Source of the DNA: Saccharomyces mikatae IFO 1815
Lineage: Eukaryota; Ascomycota; Saccharomycetes; Saccharomycetales; Saccharomycetaceae
Assembly: GCF_947241705.1 (NCBI RefSeq)
Contig: NC_079264.1
Span: 248,001-312,000 of the forward strand
Direction of reading: 5' to 3'
DNA length: 64,000 bases
The notes below the pieces were generated by a model. The model was not told the origin of the DNA. It searched no databases and saw nothing but the letters and a program-made list of their open reading frames with translations. Positions 37,693 to 47,324 of the stretch are shown here, piece after piece (positions within the stretch are counted from its first letter, which is position 1; every line of letters begins with the position of its first letter). A program made the position numbers and the translations under genes.

Positions 37693-39663
37693 TTACAGCT
37701 TTAATATTATGAATGTGAGCATATGATGTAATAGAATAACCAAAAAGACTACTAAAAGTCCCCATTTGTAAACAATATGCGGAGAATGTGTCTCTTTCTG
37801 CTCCTGGTTGTTTTCTTGACGTTTTACTAACGAAGAAAATGTTGCTACTGTAGTGTTGCTTGTATTAGCTCGTTGAACGATAATTCCATTTTTTTGAATT
37901 TCCAGTGCCAATGAAGTGTTGGTATTGGTGACTGCATTTATGGGCATCGAATACTGATTAAGAAACTCGGTGGTAGAGTTGGTGCTCAAGAGAGGCTCAA
38001 CCTGAAGTTCTATTTCCTGCCAATTTCGAGGACTCGCGGCAAGATAATTCTTAAATTGAGCGTTTGTATCGTTAATCCAATAACCTAGTATGTCTGCTGA
38101 TTGAACTTTGAAATTGGAGTGGATTTGGGGGGTTAGATTCGCTGGAATTAACCTTTCATTCACTTCTGATTGGAAATTTTCACATAATAACCATATATTA
38201 TCATCAATAAGGTCATCCACCGCAGCAGCTATATATGTATCTGCCAAAACTTCCCTCTTGTAAAATGAGGGCGCCGCTCTTTTATCCAATGCAAGCATGT
38301 CAGATATTTCGAAGTTTGTTAGTCTTGACACGATTATCCAATGAATCAATAACATCAATAAACCAAAAAGCCACAAGTGAATTCCGTTCGAGATAATCCA
38401 CCAGTTACAGTAAAATAGTCTAGATCGTTTGATCTTTCTGTCACCAAACTTTTCTGGTTCCTTTTTCAGTATTTTTTGTTTTATAAGTGTTGTTAATTGG
38501 TAGGGGATTGGATATCGTACGCAGAGGTTTGAAGTGGCTATCAAGCTTTTCAATAGTTTATTGTATTGGGTGAAATTGGCGTGTTCCTTGGAATCATTAA
38601 TCTGAGAAATAACAAGATTCATATGCTGGTTTTCCAGCTGAAATGTAAACCTTTCAATTATCATGAGTAGAACTGCACATGCAAAATACATTACTGTGAA
38701 AATTACCGTCATTTTTTGACATTTATTGAAAATGTTTTTTTTTACTGCATTAAAATGGCCATTTTTGTTGTTTTTTACTTTTGAAGACCGTTTAGCAATT
38801 GAAGTATATGACTTGGCGTTAGTGGTCTTCTCAGATAAAACGGAAAATTCATTCTGTAGACTTGTAGTAAAATTTTTCTTTAATTGAACCCAATCGGTTG
38901 AATTTCGTAAGAAACCCAAATTAAGAGCACCGGTGGAACCTAATTGAATAGAAAAATCAGTAATAGTACCGTTGAACATCTGCAGCGATACCAATTTTCT
39001 GGAATAATTCTGAAAAATCCCATCAAACATAGAATAATTTAGAAAAAGATTTGATGCCATTTGAGAAACCGAATCCTCATCGATGGTCATGGCATTTTCT
39101 GATATTTCATTCCATGTTTCATTTATTAGGTTGGACTTACTAAATAAATCGTTGAAGATGGTACTGTTCACTTCAAGAACATTTTCTATCGAATCAGTTG
39201 CCAAACTGATTCGATCGGTGATAATTTTCTGCTTATTGTTCAATATATTTTCCGTGTGCGATCTGAATCTTTCTTGCATATCCGTTTCTATTATGGATGC
39301 AATACCCTGTAGTTTCCTTTCAAAATACTGTTCAATTGTGTCATCAATGAATGTGTTATTTAATGAATAAGTGCTGGCGGAATGTGTGGCCTGCTGTATT
39401 GCAAATTCTGTTATTGTAGCTGTCGTCGTAGCGGTTGCCGTAGCGGTTGCCGTAGCTGCAGAAATAGATACGAGAGCTGTGTTGGTATCGTTCCGTTTAA
39501 TTTGTGTATGAGACATTTTTGTCGTTGTGACATCTATCACTGAAAAGGTTCCCCAAATAGTTAAGATTACAGAGGTGAAAAATACCAGTAATAAAGGATG
39601 AAAGAGGCAATTAAATAGTCTCTGAGGAAGCGATAAAGGTCTAATTATATGTACGCTATTCAT
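37693..39663 (-). CDS. PRM2: Pheromone-regulated membrane protein Prm2
   Basis: A pheromone-induced membrane protein with about four predicted transmembrane segments and a coiled coil, regulated by Ste12 and linked to efficient nuclear fusion in mating. The product is 656 residues, as in S. cerevisiae. Hydrophobic segments lie at about 20-42 (near the N terminus), 320-340, 425-447 and the extreme C terminus (about 635-654). A Thr/Ala repeat region follows the first segment (about 68-85). Many NxT/S sequons between the first two segments suggest a lumenal or outside loop. Two Ste12 sites lie in its promoter. Confidence 0.95.
   Translation of the reverse strand: MNSVHIIRPLSLPQRLFNCLFHPLLLVFFTSVILTIWGTFSVIDVTTTKMSHTQIKRNDTNTALVSISAATATATATATTTATITEFAIQQATHSASTYSLNNTFIDDTIEQYFERKLQGIASIIETDMQERFRSHTENILNNKQKIITDRISLATDSIENVLEVNSTIFNDLFSKSNLINETWNEISENAMTIDEDSVSQMASNLFLNYSMFDGIFQNYSRKLVSLQMFNGTITDFSIQLGSTGALNLGFLRNSTDWVQLKKNFTTSLQNEFSVLSEKTTNAKSYTSIAKRSSKVKNNKNGHFNAVKKNIFNKCQKMTVIFTVMYFACAVLLMIIERFTFQLENQHMNLVISQINDSKEHANFTQYNKLLKSLIATSNLCVRYPIPYQLTTLIKQKILKKEPEKFGDRKIKRSRLFYCNWWIISNGIHLWLFGLLMLLIHWIIVSRLTNFEISDMLALDKRAAPSFYKREVLADTYIAAAVDDLIDDNIWLLCENFQSEVNERLIPANLTPQIHSNFKVQSADILGYWINDTNAQFKNYLAASPRNWQEIELQVEPLLSTNSTTEFLNQYSMPINAVTNTNTSLALEIQKNGIIVQRANTSNTTVATFSSLVKRQENNQEQKETHSPHIVYKWGLLVVFLVILLHHMLTFIILKL
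39428..39451 (+). repeat. 12-bp tandem repeat within PRM2
   Basis: GTAGCGGTTGCC occurs twice in tandem and a partial third copy follows. On the coding strand this gives the alternating Ala-Thr run near residues 70-78. The repeat unit is a multiple of three, so copy changes keep frame. Confidence 0.75.
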
Positions 39664-40320
39664 CTTGATGTGCTCCTAATTTTTCGAGTAGTGCAAAATC
39701 TCAAATATTTTAGCACTGATATCATTTCTAAAGTATATCTTTCATGTTATATAAAAGTGTTTAGATGGCTCAGATATGTGTTCTGTTACTAAGTTGAAAC
39801 ATTCTTTAAACATGTTTCAGGAGTGTGCCATTATAAACATATGGACTATCTCCAGCAAAATATTCCTATGCTAGATTGAACACATATTCGAAGCACTCAC
39901 TGCAACGTACTAACAAAAACTGTTATATGAGGTTACCTCTGGTGTCACAATTAATGCATATTGCTTCTAATACTGTCTACAAGCATAAAATGTGACACGT
40001 CTGAAATGTATGTCATCGTAAACGGTGATATAGTTGCCCCTTCTCCGAAATTGGTGACAATGATTCAGGGAATTCATTGACAATAACAATGAGGGCAGAA
40101 GGAAGATTTATCGTATCCTTGGTCACAAAAGATTGCATTGTAAGCAACCGCTTGTTTACAACATAAAACCGCTAAAGAGGTTGTTCTCTAATCATATTTG
40201 TTGGTGTTTCAGAATCTAAACCCTTACTTATAAAGCAATCTTTCAATTGAAAAAATCAAAAGGATCTAGGGAAGAAAAGAAAAAGTATAAGCCCAATAGC
40301 CCATATTTTTTGATACGATA
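39664..40320. other. PRM2/CST6 divergent promoter region
   Basis: A 657-bp divergent region containing the PRM2 pheromone response elements (listed separately) and a TATA-type TTATATA at 39747-39753 suited to leftward PRM2 transcription. No ORF or LTR is seen. Confidence 0.6.
39795..39819. promoter_or_regulatory. Pair of pheromone response elements (Ste12) for PRM2
   Basis: TGAAACA at 39795-39801 and its complement TGTTTCA at 39813-39819 form two perfect pheromone response elements in inverted orientation, 11 bp apart. They lie about 130-155 bp upstream of the PRM2 start. Ste12 binds TGAAACA and paired sites drive pheromone induction, which fits the known induction of PRM2. A TATA-type element lies between the pair and the gene. 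Confidence 0.8.
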
Positions 40321-42072
40321 ATGTTTACTGGCCAGGAGTATCATTCCGTAGACTCTAATTCTACCCAGCAAAAAGACAACAATAAACGTGGTCTTGATGA
40401 TACATCAAAGATCTTAAATGATAAAATACCGCACACCACCAATAATACTGCCGCTGGTGCCATGAATAATTCTGGTGCAGGTAGGCCTTTGGATCCTAAT
40501 GGCGTAAATTATAGCCCAAGTGTAGGTGCCGTGGTCGATCCAATGCACGACTATGCTACTTCCAATAGAAATTCTCTAACACCACAATATACTAATGTGG
40601 CGGCAGGAAATGCTAGTTCGCCTAACCAAGTTGTTAATCACAGCGCTAATTCAAACTATCAGCAGGCTACATACCTTCGACAACAACAACATCATCAACA
40701 GCAACAACAACAGCAACAACAATCACCTTCCATGAAAACCGAAGAGGAGTCTCAACTTTATGGTGATTTTCTTATGAATTCTGGCGTCGTACCTGATGTC
40801 CATCAGAATTTAACCACACATACGAATCTAGACCAACTGACATCTGCCCGCAGGTCTGTACCAAGCGATGCTGCTGCTGCTCCAGCCAATGCCACCAATA
40901 TTGCTAATACAACCGCTCTGAATAAGCAAGCCTATTTCATGAATATGAATATGAACAATAACCCACATGCTTTAAATGACCCATCCATTTTGGAGTCATT
41001 ATCGCCATTCTTTCAGCCTTTTGGTGTAGATGTGGCACATTTGCCCATGACGAATCCACCAATTTTTCAAAGTTCTCTACCTGGGTGTGATGAACCAATT
41101 AGAAGGAGAAGAATTTCAATTTCCAACGGTCAAATTAGTCAGTTAGGGGAGGATATAGAAACTTTAGAAAACCTTCATAATACACAGCCGCCCCCTATGC
41201 CTAATTTTCACAACTATCATAGTATACACCAGAATAAAAATTCATTAAATAAACCGGTCTTCAGCCAAGCAGCACCGGTTAGTATTCCCCAATATAATGC
41301 AAAGAAAGATGTGAATCACATAAAGGGCGCTTCTCTGGGTGACCAGGATACCACTTATTCGAAAAATCAGCAGCACGGCTTCTCAAACGCACAATTGAAA
41401 AATGTTCCAGCAAAGAGCGCAAGCGATCTAGAAGGTATGACGACATTCGCGCCAACCACTAACGGTGAAAATATGAGCAAATCCGCACTTGGAGAATCTC
41501 TCTCCAATCATAGCTCCACTTTAAGATCTCAGGGATCTCATTCAAATCTAAGGAGTAACTTGCAAGGGGATCCAACGCCTGGTACTACAGCATGGAAGAG
41601 GGCGAGATTGTTAGAAAGGAATCGAATTGCAGCTTCGAAATGTAGGCAAAGGAAAAAGGTTGCCCAATTGCAACTCCAAAAGGAATTTAACGAGATTAAG
41701 GACGAAAATAGAATTTTACAAAAAAAACTGAATTATTATGAGAAATTGATCTCCAAGTTTAAGAAATTCTCCAAAATTCATCTACGTGAACACGAAAAAC
41801 TAAATAAAAACTCAGAAAATACTGAAGATAGTGCTGGTAAGAGCAAGAATGAAAGCATGACTGTGGATTCATTAAAGATCATTGAAGAACTTCTGATGAT
41901 CGATTCAGACGTTACTGAGGTTGACAAAGAGACTGGTAAAATCATAACAATTAAACATGAACCATACACTCAACGTTTTGGAAACGATACCGATGATGAT
42001 GGTGATGATGATGATGATGGTGATGGTATGGAACTTAAATTTGTGGAAGGTGGGAAGAATTCCAACGATTAA
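40321..42072 (+). CDS. CST6: bZIP transcription factor Cst6 (Aca2)
   Basis: An ATF/CREB-family basic leucine zipper factor active in use of nonfermentable carbon sources and in the response to low CO2 (NCE103). The product is 583 residues, against 587 in S. cerevisiae. The long disordered N-terminal region includes a His/Gln tract (about 120-137, encoded by CAA/CAG/CAT codons). A conserved RRRRISISNG block lies near 262. The bZIP basic region (ERNRIAASKCRQRKK) is near 435-450, with the zipper to about 480. An Asp-rich run near the C terminus (about 559-572) is encoded by GAT repeats. Confidence 0.96.
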   Translation: MFTGQEYHSVDSNSTQQKDNNKRGLDDTSKILNDKIPHTTNNTAAGAMNNSGAGRPLDPNGVNYSPSVGAVVDPMHDYATSNRNSLTPQYTNVAAGNASSPNQVVNHSANSNYQQATYLRQQQHHQQQQQQQQQSPSMKTEEESQLYGDFLMNSGVVPDVHQNLTTHTNLDQLTSARRSVPSDAAAAPANATNIANTTALNKQAYFMNMNMNNNPHALNDPSILESLSPFFQPFGVDVAHLPMTNPPIFQSSLPGCDEPIRRRRISISNGQISQLGEDIETLENLHNTQPPPMPNFHNYHSIHQNKNSLNKPVFSQAAPVSIPQYNAKKDVNHIKGASLGDQDTTYSKNQQHGFSNAQLKNVPAKSASDLEGMTTFAPTTNGENMSKSALGESLSNHSSTLRSQGSHSNLRSNLQGDPTPGTTAWKRARLLERNRIAASKCRQRKKVAQLQLQKEFNEIKDENRILQKKLNYYEKLISKFKKFSKIHLREHEKLNKNSENTEDSAGKSKNESMTVDSLKIIEELLMIDSDVTEVDKETGKIITIKHEPYTQRFGNDTDDDGDDDDDGDGMELKFVEGGKNSND

Positions 42073-42461
42073 TCATCACTTAACTCTAACAGGAAAACAA
42101 TGGAATCGAATCTCAATGAGTCAAACGGTATTTGATTTGAGTATGAAAACCACAACTGTATATGTAGTATACGTGTATATATACGGGCAACAGCAGTCCG
42201 CTTCTGCCATTGTCAAGTTGTTTCTCAAGTGCATTTATAGTATTACTTTTTTTCAAGACTTTATTCTTTTTTTGCATAAGTGTATAATCTGTACGTACTC
42301 ATTTATTAGTCATTTCGCCTTCTGTTGTTTGTAGTTTGTTTTAACCCATTTTTAGTTGTTTTTAAAATCTATTAGAATTAAGTACAGTAGGTACAGATTA
42401 TAAAAAAAGTAATCGTTATATCGTTTAAATGTGATTTTTATATTTCTTCAATATTCATTTC
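42073..42461. other. CST6/CKA1 convergent terminator region
   Basis: A 389-bp convergent segment. TATATGTA / GTATATATAC motifs near 42158-42183 resemble yeast efficiency elements, followed by T-rich DNA. No gene is seen. Confidence 0.5.
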
Positions 42462-43580
42462 CTATTTTGCAATTTGTTCTCTTATTGGGGCAAACCACGG
42501 GTGGCCCATCGCTTCTTTAGCAGTTAATCTTTCTTGATGGTCATATCTCAACAGATTATCAATCAGATCGATAATTTCATCGTTACTACTTAAGTGTTTG
42601 TTACTATCATTAATGAATCTATGCCAAGGCTTTCTGATGTATTGGTCCATATCGTAAAACTCTCTCGGTAAAGTGATCTCATATTTCAAAAGATATTTTT
42701 CAAAGTCATTTGTACCAAGGACTTTGACAATCTTGACAAGCTGATCTGTGTTACTGGTTCCATGAAAAAAAGGTTCTTTCTTGAAGACCATGGAGGCTAG
42801 CATTGTTCCAAACGACCATAAATCTAAGGAATAATCATACATTCTGTAATCTACTAGTAGCTCTGGACCCTTGAAGAATCTGGATGCCACACGAACATTG
42901 TATTCCATATTAACATGATAAAATTCAGCCAATCCCCAATCGATTAATCGCAACTTTTTATTCTTATGATCGATCATCACATTATGAGGCTTAACATCTC
43001 TATGCATTATCCCCATTGAATGACAATAATCTAACGCTTTTAATAATTCAAACATATAAAATCTAATTTCCAGGTCAGTTAATTTAGGGTAAAGAATACG
43101 GAAATCCACATTATCGACATGTTCAAAGACTAATGCTGGGGTTCTAGAGATTGGGTCCTTTATTATATCAAAGAGATGAATTATATTAGCATGGCCGTTG
43201 TGTGCCAGATCAAAAATATAAGGTCTGGTAAATTCAGCAACATCCTCCTTTTGATTTGTGTAATATTGATCTTTTTGAAATGGCAAAGTTGTTGGAGGTA
43301 CTTTTTCGTTGGATAAATCTGTTAAAATTTTAATCTCTCTCTTAATTTTCTTTTTTTTAACGGGTTTCAACATTTTAATGACAATTTTGACTCTAGAGTC
43401 TAATTTGACACCTTGGAATACCTCAGAATACTTCCCTCGCCCCACTTTATTTTCAATTTCATAGCTTTTTGTATTTGTGGACCAATCAATTGTAGTGTTC
43501 TCGTAGTCCCAATATTCTTCGGTTCTCTGCTTGTTGATATTCGTATAAACACGAGCCTCTGACCACACCCTGCATTTCAT
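42462..43580 (-). CDS. CKA1: Casein kinase 2 catalytic subunit alpha Cka1
   Basis: One of two catalytic subunits of the CK2 holoenzyme, a nuclear and cytosolic Ser/Thr kinase. The 372-residue product equals S. cerevisiae Cka1. The glycine loop is GRGKYSEVF (48-56), the ATP-anchoring Lys is 69, and the Lys-rich CK2 substrate-binding cluster KKKKIKRE covers 75-82. An insert typical of yeast Cka1 covers about 90-125. The catalytic loop HRDVKPHN has Asp195, and the metal motif is DWG (Asp214 in place of the usual DFG), a CK2 hallmark. The start is the ATG at 43580. Confidence 0.97.
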   Translation of the reverse strand: MKCRVWSEARVYTNINKQRTEEYWDYENTTIDWSTNTKSYEIENKVGRGKYSEVFQGVKLDSRVKIVIKMLKPVKKKKIKREIKILTDLSNEKVPPTTLPFQKDQYYTNQKEDVAEFTRPYIFDLAHNGHANIIHLFDIIKDPISRTPALVFEHVDNVDFRILYPKLTDLEIRFYMFELLKALDYCHSMGIMHRDVKPHNVMIDHKNKKLRLIDWGLAEFYHVNMEYNVRVASRFFKGPELLVDYRMYDYSLDLWSFGTMLASMVFKKEPFFHGTSNTDQLVKIVKVLGTNDFEKYLLKYEITLPREFYDMDQYIRKPWHRFINDSNKHLSSNDEIIDLIDNLLRYDHQERLTAKEAMGHPWFAPIREQIAK

Positions 43581-43901
43581 ATTTTGATCAAATTCTCTTC
43601 TATAATTCTCCTATTTTGCTTCTATGTTCAACTCTTCAAGTCTTTACGGGGAAAGATCTAATAGATAAACGTTCTACGCCAATTACTAACTGTAAGCAAT
43701 TCACCCTTCTATCTCCTACAATATAGGACTGCGAAATTGACATATAGCCACTGAAATTTTCCAAGTGTCGGTCATTTTTTGGTTTTTCGCTTTTTTTTCA
43801 GCATTCGTCAAGTGTGATGTGGATAGTGCATTCTTTACTATCTCAATAGCGGCCCTTTATATACGTTTATAAGATGTACCAATGTGTACATTTGAATAAT
43901 T
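43581..43901. other. CKA1 promoter / CAP2 3' region
   Basis: About 320 bp between two leftward genes, with T-rich runs near 43790-43798 and a TATATA element near 43859. No gene or repeat is seen. Confidence 0.5.
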
Positions 43902-44765
43902 CTATAAAGATTGTAAACCCTTAATTACCTCTGCATGGGCGTCTTTATTAGCCTCCTCAGCAGAGGATGCAACCGCTGTATTCTTTGTTTGGTGGAAGAT
44001 ATCTCTTGTCTTTTCAAAATAAACAGTTTCCAACAGGTTTCTCATCTGAGACTCAATATCTTCAATCAAGGAACCCAGATTAGAGACGTGTGATGTGAAG
44101 ATAACGTCTAATGGACGGGACATATCTACAGCAATGTCCTTCTCCGTCTGTCTTGTCAAGTTTCCAGATAACATCATATGAGAATCCTGGTTATTCTTCG
44201 TTTGGTCCAAGTGCAAAATGATTGTAGTGGTGACCCTATAATTGAAAACATCTGAGGAAGAAGGAGACATTGTAACTTCAAAAACATGGATACTGTCCCA
44301 ATTGCTATGATCGGATTGGTTTTTCTTGAAAAGCACCACGCCAGCGAAATCGTGTCCATCGAAATCTTCTTCATTGACGTCCCAAAGGTACACACTTGAG
44401 ATACCACCTTCATAGTAAAGGTCTCTGTAAACATCAAAAGAGTCGTTGGTCAATATCTCCAATTTTCTTAAAGGAGCTGAGGGGAAGGGACTGTCTTGCA
44501 CATCATTTGGAGACAATTCTGGGAAATAGGTGTTGGACCAGGGTGATCTGAACGAATCAATATCACGATTATAGTCACAGCATAAGTACTCACGGTTTGA
44601 GTCGGCGGGGTCCTTTTGGATGGATAGGGGAACGTCCACTGAAGATAGTAGATCTTGCGCCAAATTTGGTTGTAGTTCGATCAAATTGTTCAAGTTCTCT
44701 TGTAATGTAGTAGGATTTAGTCTCCTGAGAAGATCTAAAGCGGCATCGAATTGAGCATCAGACAT
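43902..44765 (-). CDS. CAP2: F-actin capping protein beta subunit Cap2
   Basis: The beta subunit of the Cap1-Cap2 heterodimer, which caps actin filament barbed ends at cortical patches. The product is 287 residues, as in S. cerevisiae. The highly conserved beta-subunit block LCCDYNRDIDSFRSPWSN appears near 60-78, and YLWD and GHDFAGVVLFKK near 125-150. The C-terminal amphipathic 'tentacle' helix follows, about 250-287. No intron is needed to give the full protein. Confidence 0.96.
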   Translation of the reverse strand: MSDAQFDAALDLLRRLNPTTLQENLNNLIELQPNLAQDLLSSVDVPLSIQKDPADSNREYLCCDYNRDIDSFRSPWSNTYFPELSPNDVQDSPFPSAPLRKLEILTNDSFDVYRDLYYEGGISSVYLWDVNEEDFDGHDFAGVVLFKKNQSDHSNWDSIHVFEVTMSPSSSDVFNYRVTTTIILHLDQTKNNQDSHMMLSGNLTRQTEKDIAVDMSRPLDVIFTSHVSNLGSLIEDIESQMRNLLETVYFEKTRDIFHQTKNTAVASSAEEANKDAHAEVIKGLQSL

Positions 44766-45092
44766 TATAGTGGTGAACGTGGGAAATGTGTTTGTATGTC
44801 TCTTTATTGAACGCTTCTCCTTTATTTGGTACGAAAGCTTTCATTTTTAATTAGTCTTCCGTGGGAGAAAAAAAGAGTACGTAAATGCATATAAATGTTA
44901 GCAGTGGTAATTGATGAAGAATTCAAAGTTTAAACAGGTAACATAACAGTATAAAGGAAAGGAAAGTAGAGTAAAGAATTTATATATTGTATATATATAT
45001 ATGTATAGACATGGAAGAAGAAGGAGGAAGAAAAAAGAAAAAAAGAAAAAAGAGAACAAACGTAAATTCTAAATTCGATCCTCCGTTTTCTC
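44766..45092. other. CAP2 promoter / BCY1 3' region
   Basis: About 325 bp. A TATATATATATA-type run at about 44986-45001 and a purine-rich run of AAGAAAAAAG type at about 45013-45058 are present. No gene is seen. Confidence 0.5.
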
Positions 45093-46343
45093 TTAGTGTC
45101 TCGTAGGGTCATTGAGTTTCAATACGTCAACTGCAGGGCCTAGTAGCCTTTGAAAACCACTTTTCCCCAAAGTAGCAACTTTGGTTCTTTTTGTAGCAGT
45201 TACAGTGGCCTGTCTAGGCAAGTCGTTCAGCAAAGCTACTTCACCAAAATAATCATGGTCTTTCAGTTTATTTATCACTCCCTGACCCTTTTTAGAAACA
45301 TCCACAGCGCCATACTCGATTAAATAGAAGTTTTCCCCTTGATCTCCCTCACGAATGATTGTTTCACCTGGTTGGTAGATTTTGGTATCCAGGGCGTCGG
45401 CAAGTTTGGCACGGTCGTACGTGGTCAAACTCTTCAAAACAGGCATGCTCTTCAATAAATCGTCGTACATGAGTCTCTTCTTAAAGGAGCTGCCCAACAG
45501 GATCTTTCTGAAGGTAAGTCTGTCTAAAGCCCATAGCAGACAGTCAGTAGTTGCCACAACGGTGGCAGCACGGGGGCTGTTGTACATGAGAGCAAGTTCC
45601 CCGAAACTGGAACCTGGCCCAGATGAGTTGACCTTGTTGTCGTTTACGTAGAAATCAACAGTACCTTTTTCGACGACATAAAAGTAGTCACCTTGGTCAC
45701 CCTGTTTGATGATAGTGGCATTCTTGGGGACGGATTTCTCCTCCAGACAATTGATGACCAGCCTTTTGGAGTCCGAATCTAGCTTGTTGAACAGAAAGTT
45801 GTTGCGAATGGACTTTTCGAGTCTTTGCAATTGTTGCTCGGACTTTTCCTTATAGTGATCCGGAGTCCAGTCGTCAAAATTGTTTGGTTGTAAGGTCTCA
45901 CCACTTACAGAAGTACGTCTTTGAGCATTAAAGTGCATAGGGAGCGGAGGTGTAGAAGTCTTTTCTCTAGTGTGCTGCTGCTCTTCCTGCACTTGCTGGT
46001 GAATGTCCTGTTCGTGTGGGTCTAAATTGAACCCGTTTTTGAATACATTGGAATGTGGGTCCTCATTTACGAAGGGAGACTTGAACATAACGCTCGATCT
46101 AGACCTAGATTGTGATTGAGCTGATTGAGGTCTGGAAAATGGCTCCTCGGCTTCTGGAAATAGAGTTATGTTCTTGGCTTTAAATTCGGGCTCCCTGGCC
46201 TTGAGAAATGTTCTCTGTTGTTCTAGCCTTTTATTGAAATAGTTGGCGGAGAACTGAAGAAAGTCGGAAGGATTAGCGGCGTTGATTTCGTTCTGGAACA
46301 GTTGCAATTCTGTTTGCGCTTCCTTGGACAAAGAGGATACCAT
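45093..46343 (-). CDS. BCY1: PKA regulatory subunit Bcy1
   Basis: The regulatory subunit that inhibits the three Tpk catalytic subunits until cAMP binds, linking glucose sensing to growth and stress control. The product is 416 residues, as in S. cerevisiae. An N-terminal dimerisation/docking region covers about 1-50 and a Ser-rich linker (SRSRSS) follows. The pseudo-inhibitor site QRRTSVSG has Ser145. Two cyclic nucleotide-binding domains follow, with phosphate-binding cassettes [16 protein letters not shown] and [16 protein letters not shown], each with the key Glu and Arg. The start is the ATG at 46343. Confidence 0.97.
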   Translation of the reverse strand: MVSSLSKEAQTELQLFQNEINAANPSDFLQFSANYFNKRLEQQRTFLKAREPEFKAKNITLFPEAEEPFSRPQSAQSQSRSRSSVMFKSPFVNEDPHSNVFKNGFNLDPHEQDIHQQVQEEQQHTREKTSTPPLPMHFNAQRRTSVSGETLQPNNFDDWTPDHYKEKSEQQLQRLEKSIRNNFLFNKLDSDSKRLVINCLEEKSVPKNATIIKQGDQGDYFYVVEKGTVDFYVNDNKVNSSGPGSSFGELALMYNSPRAATVVATTDCLLWALDRLTFRKILLGSSFKKRLMYDDLLKSMPVLKSLTTYDRAKLADALDTKIYQPGETIIREGDQGENFYLIEYGAVDVSKKGQGVINKLKDHDYFGEVALLNDLPRQATVTATKRTKVATLGKSGFQRLLGPAVDVLKLNDPTRH

Positions 46344-46806
46344 TATTAATTCTTACTCTTGTCTTTAGTAGTTATAGGCTGTTGTATATGATTTTTTTCT
46401 GTATGCGTACGTGTTATAGATACGATGACAAAATGATTGATCGCTTGTTGTAGTCGAGTAGTAAAGTGTAAACCGTCCCTTTTTTCCTTTTCCCTTTCCC
46501 TGTTTGTTCAATTTTTCTCGTTTTCCTTTCATCTTGATTTTGCTCCTTGCCAGCGAGTGAGAATGACGAGAATTTCGGAGCGGACGCCGCGACCCCATAG
46601 TAAAAGTACTCTAGCAAATCTAGTGGGCTCAGTCTGTAGAGGAAGAAACAAAAGCGGTAGCTGAAGTGAGATTTCCGGCTAATTGATTATTATCAAGCAG
46701 AATAAAGTTAATGGAGGAATAAGTGAAAGGAAAGGGAGGGTGTTTGGGCGCATTGTGGTTTCCCCTCGGTCATAGTGACATTTATTAGGCTAATCACACA
46801 TTGCGA

Positions 46807-46891
46807 TTAGCCGCCGAGGTTGGTATGCCCCTCACTTTTGAGCGTCTTGAAAGATAAAAAAGTGAGGGGAACAAAAACTCTCGGCGGCTAA
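46807..46891. promoter_or_regulatory. Nested inverted repeats with paired URS1 (Ume6) cores
   Basis: The outer arms TTAGCCGCCGAG (46807-46818) and CTCGGCGGCTAA (46880-46891) are a perfect 12-bp inverted repeat. Each contains TAGCCGCCGA, the URS1 consensus bound by Ume6. The inner arms CCCCTCACTTTT (46828-46839) and AAAAGTGAGGGG (46858-46869) are a second perfect 12-bp inverted repeat; each includes a CCCCT/AGGGG stress-element core. Spacing between arms is 9 bp on the left and 10 bp on the right, and the central loop is 18 bp. Ume6 represses early meiotic and metabolic genes in vegetative cells. Confidence 0.8.
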
Positions 46892-46900
46892 TTCTAGACG

Positions 46901-46908
46901 TATATAAA
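46901..46908 (+). promoter_or_regulatory. TATA box next to URS1 pair
   Basis: TATATAAA begins 10 bp after the right URS1 arm and is followed by a pyrimidine-rich tract (46920-46960), a usual core-promoter layout for rightward transcription. It is 417 bp upstream of the ULP2 ATG, far for a single core promoter, so it could drive a longer alternative transcript. Confidence 0.5.
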
Positions 46909-46963
46909 GGCGGCTATATTCTCTTTTCTCGCATTTTCTTCTCCTTTTCTCATCTTTATTCTA

Positions 46964-47311
46964 ATGTCGTATACGCACTTCGTTTCACGAGTGATTAGAT
47001 GATCAATCACGTGCCTAGTCGTTCGCAATGACATCAGGTTCTCTGCCTTCTTTTGCTCTTTGTATCATTCCGCTAAAAGAAACTATTATAGTGTAATATA
47101 ATAGAATATAGTGAAACATAGTGACACATAGTGAAACAATAAAGAGATATCACGTCGGCATAGAAAGATTAGAACACACACTATATTACGTTATAGTATA
47201 TTTGTTTCTTCTTAGAGAGATAAAGAGAGAGCGGGATAGAAGGACACTACACAGCAAATCCCATAGCCCTAGTGCAGTAATACACGTACATCCATGTTTA
47301 TGGCACATTAA
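46964..47311 (+). promoter_or_regulatory. Chain of short upstream ORFs before ULP2
   Basis: Four short ATG-initiated frames lie between the TATA box and ULP2: 46964-47002 (12 codons), 46999-47031 (10 codons), 47028-47096 (22 codons) and 47294-47311 (5 codons). The first three overlap end to start (ATGA-type overlaps) and the last stops 13 nt before the ULP2 ATG. If present in an mRNA they would be expected to reduce ULP2 translation. No transcript evidence can be had from sequence. Confidence 0.45.
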
Positions 47312-47324
47312 ACCATATATATAT

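Larger units (their letters stand above)
46344..47324. other. BCY1/ULP2 divergent regulatory region
   Basis: About 980 bp. It contains a structured block of nested inverted repeats with two URS1 cores (46807-46891), a strong TATA box (46901-46908), and several short ATG-initiated upstream ORFs before ULP2. All are listed separately. S. cerevisiae carries the doubtful YIL032C in this gap; I see no convincing counterpart. Confidence 0.6.

Noticed and set aside
41997-42026. GAT trinucleotide repeat in CST6 as a separate repeat element
   Set aside because: It is a coding Asp-rich run in frame and is described under the gene; nothing suggests an independent element.
46365-46617. Minus-strand frames in the BCY1 upstream region (YIL032C position)
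   Set aside because: The composition is Lys/Arg/Ser low complexity derived from a pyrimidine-rich promoter tract, with no sign of selection visible by eye.
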